From: an uncultured Clostridia bacterium
GTDB lineage: Bacteria > Bacillota > Clostridia > Oscillospirales > Oscillospiraceae
Direction: 5' to 3'
Assembly: GCA_947649615.1 (NCBI GenBank)
Contig: CANSSG010000005.1
Span: forward strand, 21,290 to 85,289
Length of the DNA: 64,000 bases
A program made the position numbers and the translations under genes. How positions within the stretch are numbered: position 1 is the stretch's first letter; each line of letters opens with the position of its first letter. Positions 60,742 through 64,000 of the stretch are shown piece after piece. Below the pieces are notes generated by a model that did no database searches, was not told the origin of the DNA, and worked only from the letters and a program-made list of their open reading frames with translations.

Positions 60742-61227
60742 ATGAAAAAAATTGCATGCCTTGTTCTAAGCGTAGTCCTGCTGCTCTCGCTGGCAGCCTG
60801 CGGCGGAGACGGCGGCCAGTCGAAGGCCGCGCCGGATCTGAACCAGTATTATGAGGACTTTATGGCTTCCCTTGGCACGGACAACGCCCCCGCTATGATG
60901 GACGTGGACACAGACCTGGTAGGCCAGGTCTATCCCGGACTGGAGACGTATGGAACCAAGCAGTCCGTACTCAAGACCGCCGCTATCACTGCGGTTCCCT
61001 TCGAGTTTGCCATGGTGGAACTGGAAGATGCGGCCCACGCCCAGGCAGTGGCCGATACCTTCCAGGCGCGTATTGATGCCCAGATCGAGGGCGGCGCCTT
61101 CTACCCCATGACCGTGGAGGGCTGGCAGAAAGCCGAGGTCATCACCAACGGCGCGGTGGTGGCGCTGATCTGCGCCGGTGAGCAGCAGGCGGACGCCGTT
61201 TCCGCGTTCAACGCCCTGTTCGCTTAA
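60742..61227 (+). CDS. DUF4358 lipoprotein
   Basis: A 161-residue lipoprotein: signal peptide and lipobox LLSLAACG, then an alpha/beta domain (FEFAMVELEDAAHAQAVAD, NGAVVALICAGEQQADA) typical of DUF4358, a family common in Clostridia without known function. ATG 60742 has GGAGG upstream; the earlier in-frame GTG is not used. Confidence 0.85.
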   Translation: MKKIACLVLSVVLLLSLAACGGDGGQSKAAPDLNQYYEDFMASLGTDNAPAMMDVDTDLVGQVYPGLETYGTKQSVLKTAAITAVPFEFAMVELEDAAHAQAVADTFQARIDAQIEGGAFYPMTVEGWQKAEVITNGAVVALICAGEQQADAVSAFNALFA

Positions 61228-61290
61228 CAAGATAACCCACGGGGGACGGCTTCTGCGCCGCCCCCCGTAGGGCATGTGTGGGAGAAATAT

Positions 61291-62676
61291 ATGATCTTTT
61301 CCAGCTTACCCTTTCTGTTTTTTTATCTGATGGCCGTGCTGGCCGTCTATAAGCTTTCACCGCTGAAGCTGCGCAACCTGGTTTTGCTGCTGGTGAGCCT
61401 GTTTTTCTATGGCTGGGGAGAGCCGGTCTATATTGTGATTATGTTCCTCTCTATCGCCGTGGATTATGTCCACGGCATGCTGGTGGAACGCTGGCGGGCC
61501 GACGGCAGGAAAGCCCGGCGGGCGGTGGCGTCCTCCGTGTTCTTTAACCTGGCGATTTTAATCTTCTTCAAGTACTGGGACTTCATCGCGTCCAACGTGA
61601 ACGCGCTCACCGGGCTGGGCCTGCCGGTGCTGGGCCTGCCGCTGCCTATCGGCATCAGCTTCTACACCTTCCAGACCATGAGTTATACCATCGACATCTA
61701 CCGCCAGGATGCGCCGGTGCAGAAAAACATCGTCTCCTTCGGCGCTTATGTGACCTTGTTCCCCCAACTGATTGCAGGGCCTATCGTCCGCTACAAGTCC
61801 GTGGCGGAGCAGTTGGAGAACCGGCGGGAAGACCTGGATAAATTCGTCTCCGGCATCCAGCGTTTTACCGTGGGCGCGGCAAAAAAAGTGCTGTTGGCCA
61901 ACGCCATCGGAGAGCTTTGGGAGCAGTGCCTTGCCTCGGAGGGGCTGACCGCCGCCGGGGCCTGGATGGGGCTGGCGGCGTACTCTTTCCAGATTTATTT
62001 CGACTTCTCCGGCTATAGCGATATGGCCATAGGCCTGGGGCGGATGCTGGGCTTTGAGTTCCTGGAGAACTTTAACTATCCCTATATCTCCAAATCCGTT
62101 GTGGAGTTCTGGAAGCGGTGGCATATTTCGCTGACCACCTGGTTCCGGGAGTACGTCTACTTCCCGCTCGGCGGCAACCGCGTGTCCAAGGCAAAGTGGA
62201 TACGGAATATCTTGACCGTCTGGCTGCTGACCGGCATCTGGCACGGCGCGGGATGGAATTTCCTGCTGTGGGGACTGTACTACGGGCTGCTTATGCTGGC
62301 GGAGCGGCTGTTTTTGGGGCGGTGGCTGGAAAAGCTTCCTAACGCCCTGCGGCATGGATATACCATGATCGCCGTCCTGCTGGGCTGGGCGCTGTTCGCG
62401 GTGGAGGATATGGGGCGGCTGGGCGCTTACCTCCGCTCCCTGTCCGGCGGCGGCGGGCTGTTCGCCCCTGTTGACGGCTACCGGCTGCGGACTTATCTGC
62501 CCATGCTGGTGATTTTGACGATTGCCTCCACCCCCCTGATGAAACACGTTTGGGAGAAGCTGGGGGAACGCGCCAGGAGCGTCCTGCTGCCCGTGCTGGT
62601 GCTGGGGGCGCTGATCCTGTGTACCGCATCCCTGGTGGACGCGGGGTATAATCCATTTTTGTATTTCCGGTTTTAA
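61291..62676 (+). CDS. MBOAT-family O-acyltransferase (AlgI-like)
   Basis: A 461-residue multi-spanning protein of the membrane-bound O-acyltransferase family: IGISFYTFQTMSYTIDIYR, FPQLIAGPIVRY, FDFSGYSDMAIGLG, FWKRWHISLTTWFREYVY and the active-site His in GIWHGAGWN. It passes acetyl groups across the membrane for polymer O-acetylation. ATG 61291 follows GGGAGA. The next gene encodes a DHHW protein, the usual partner, 15 bases on. Confidence 0.95.
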   Translation: MIFSSLPFLFFYLMAVLAVYKLSPLKLRNLVLLLVSLFFYGWGEPVYIVIMFLSIAVDYVHGMLVERWRADGRKARRAVASSVFFNLAILIFFKYWDFIASNVNALTGLGLPVLGLPLPIGISFYTFQTMSYTIDIYRQDAPVQKNIVSFGAYVTLFPQLIAGPIVRYKSVAEQLENRREDLDKFVSGIQRFTVGAAKKVLLANAIGELWEQCLASEGLTAAGAWMGLAAYSFQIYFDFSGYSDMAIGLGRMLGFEFLENFNYPYISKSVVEFWKRWHISLTTWFREYVYFPLGGNRVSKAKWIRNILTVWLLTGIWHGAGWNFLLWGLYYGLLMLAERLFLGRWLEKLPNALRHGYTMIAVLLGWALFAVEDMGRLGAYLRSLSGGGGLFAPVDGYRLRTYLPMLVILTIASTPLMKHVWEKLGERARSVLLPVLVLGALILCTASLVDAGYNPFLYFRF

Positions 62677-62691
62677 GGGGGTGTGGGAATA

Positions 62692-63801
62692 ATGACTAAG
62701 ATTTCACAGCGTATTACGGCGGTCCTGTTTTGCGCCTTCCTGGCCGGGTTCGGCATCCTGCATATCCTGCTGCCGGATAAGGATTTCTCCCCTGTGGAAA
62801 ACAGGACGCTGGCCCAGGCGCCGGCGTTCTCCTGGGACGCCCTGCTGGACGGCAGCTTTACCACGAAGGTGGAAGCCTATCTGGAAGACCAGTTTCCCCT
62901 GCGGGACGGCTGGATGGGGCTGCAAAGCCGGTACGCCTGCCTGCTGGGAAAGCGGGAATTTCATGGCGTCTACCTCTGCGGCAGCAGGCTTATCCATAAG
63001 CTGGAAGACGTGAGCCGGGCAGAGCAGAATATTGCATATTTGCAGCGCTTGACGGAATTGACGGACCTCCCAGTGTATCTCGGCCTGATTCCTACCGCAG
63101 CGGAGGTCTATCGGGACCTTCTCCCCGCCGGGTCGGAAAATTTTGACCAGTCCGCTTACCTGAAGCTGGTGCAGGACAGCGTACCCGGCGCGGTCTGGGT
63201 GGACATCGCCGGACGGCTGGACGCCGCTGCCGCATCCGGTACGCCGCTGTTCTACCGCACCGACCACCACTGGACCAGCGCAGGCGCCTGGGAAGGCTAT
63301 GCCGCCTTGATGGCCGCCATGGAACGGGATTTTGCGCCGTTGGGTGCGCCGCAGACCGTTTCGGAGGATTTTTACGGTACGTTGTACTCTACCTCCGGCG
63401 TCCACTGGATTCCGCCGGACAGCATCCAGCGGTATGTCTCCGGCGAGGGCGTTACCGTGGAGGATGTGCTGGCCCAGGAAACCCATGGGCTGTATGTGGA
63501 CAGCTTTTTGGCGGAAAAGGATCAATATTCCTCCTTTTTAGGCGGCAACGCCCCCCTCTATATCGTCCGCAACCCCCAGGCGGCGTCCGCGCAAAAACTC
63601 CTGGTGGTCAGGGACAGCTACGGAGACAGTCTTGCGCCCTTCCTCTCCCAGGCCTTCTCTGAGGTCCATTTGCTGGATTTGCGGTACAACCGGACTTCCG
63701 TGGCGCAGTATGCGGCGGAAAACCAGATTGACGCGGTGTTCGTCTGCTACAGCGTAGAGAACTTCGTCAAGGATTTGGATGCGGTGTTTATGGGGAGATG
63801 A
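62692..63801 (+). CDS. DHHW-family (AlgJ/AlgX-like) exported protein
   Basis: A 369-residue protein with an N-terminal membrane anchor (VLFCAFLAGFGILHILL). The SGNH-like motifs are FPLRDGWM, FYRTDHHWTSAGA (the DHHW motif) and VVRDSYGDSLAPFLS. DHHW proteins receive acetyl from the MBOAT partner and modify an exported polysaccharide. ATG 62692 is chosen; the gene is complete before the contig degenerates. Confidence 0.93.
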   Translation: MTKISQRITAVLFCAFLAGFGILHILLPDKDFSPVENRTLAQAPAFSWDALLDGSFTTKVEAYLEDQFPLRDGWMGLQSRYACLLGKREFHGVYLCGSRLIHKLEDVSRAEQNIAYLQRLTELTDLPVYLGLIPTAAEVYRDLLPAGSENFDQSAYLKLVQDSVPGAVWVDIAGRLDAAAASGTPLFYRTDHHWTSAGAWEGYAALMAAMERDFAPLGAPQTVSEDFYGTLYSTSGVHWIPPDSIQRYVSGEGVTVEDVLAQETHGLYVDSFLAEKDQYSSFLGGNAPLYIVRNPQAASAQKLLVVRDSYGDSLAPFLSQAFSEVHLLDLRYNRTSVAQYAAENQIDAVFVCYSVENFVKDLDAVFMGR

Positions 63802-63877
63802 GGGGGAGCTAAAAGGCTGGGATCTTTTTACAGATGGCTGCAAGCTATAGCGAAACGTTTGAAAAGAAGTATGGGCA

Positions 63878-64000
63878 GGGGGGGGGGGGGGGGGGGGGGG
63901 GGGGGTGTTTTTTTGTGGGGGTGCGTCGCGGGGGGTGTGTCGAGCAAAAAAAAAACACACCACCCCCCCACACCAAAAAAAAATAAAAGGTTGCAAGGAG
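63878..64000. other. Low-quality contig end (poly-G and low-complexity tract)
   Basis: 28 consecutive G residues (63878-63905), then T7, G-rich, A10 and C-rich runs. The G/T-rich part and the later C/A-rich part are near reverse complements. This has the form of sequencer poly-G and fold-back artefact, not genomic sequence. Bases 63802-63877 hold nothing recognisable. Confidence 0.85.

Overview
The window is chromosomal DNA of an endospore-forming, G+C-rich Clostridia, most like a gut Oscillospiraceae (Flavonifractor/Oscillibacter-type). The signs are sporulation genes (yabP, yabQ, spoIIP), a low-GC-Gram-positive two-component/HtrA cassette, strong AGGAGG ribosome sites, sigma-A promoters with 17-base spacers, S-layer-homology anchoring and the MEP isoprenoid genes (dxr, ispG). 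Both ends are contig ends: base 1 lies inside a gene, and the last ~120 bases are poly-G/low-complexity sequencing artefact.

Region 1 (1-8.8 kb) is accessory DNA, visibly less G+C-rich than the rest. It carries a tight operon of a Rad50/SbcC-type coiled-coil ATPase (5' cut off), a BREX-type BrxL AAA+/Lon-like protein and a 912-residue protein with a zinc ribbon and two CbbX/SpoVK-type AAA modules. I know of no described defence system with exactly this composition; it is the best candidate for a new anti-phage or anti-plasmid system here. The operon ends at a terminator. A 54-residue ORF, a decayed UvrD-like helicase and an internally deleted IS5-family transposase follow and mark the edge of the island.

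Region 2 (8.8-16.3 kb, minus strand) holds a class III aminotransferase - duplicated class II aldolase - TetR - FGGY kinase operon with a GtrA-like membrane protein, a DUF3737 beta-helix protein and a PfkB sugar kinase. The operon looks like an uncharacterised, TetR-controlled catabolic route. IS630 and IS5 relics flank a subtilase-like lipoprotein (16.5-18.9 kb), followed by an M20 amidohydrolase and an LD-carboxypeptidase.

Region 3 (21-34 kb) contains an orphan phage-like protein, a DUF1062 protein, a DJ-1/PfpI protein whose nucleophile is serine, and an ABC-F protein preceded by a leader with two tiny upstream ORFs and a terminator (drug-type attenuation). A PadR/HAAS pair follows, then a minus-strand group of a small membrane protein, tgt, a CmpB-like protein and a TetM-like GTPase fused to a Rae1/YacP-type NYN RNase. 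An FMN riboswitch controls ribU.

Region 4 (34-49 kb) has dinB behind a perfect 18-bp palindrome, a DUF5655 protein, HtrA, a sensor kinase and its response regulator (the last two separated by a structured palindromic element), and a set of secreted proteins. The latter include a 1626-residue dockerin-bearing M60 (mucin-type) peptidase translationally coupled to a protein with a cohesin-like domain and S-layer homology domains, an apparent self-assembling surface pair.

Region 5 (49-64 kb) is core genome: yabP and a yabQ-divIC fusion; rqcP and hup on the opposite strand; spoIIP and a D,D-carboxypeptidase; tRNA-Gly(CCC); the pyrH-frr-uppS-cdsA-(broken DUF3788)-dxr-rseP-ispG cluster; a DUF4358 lipoprotein; and an MBOAT/DHHW O-acetylation pair.
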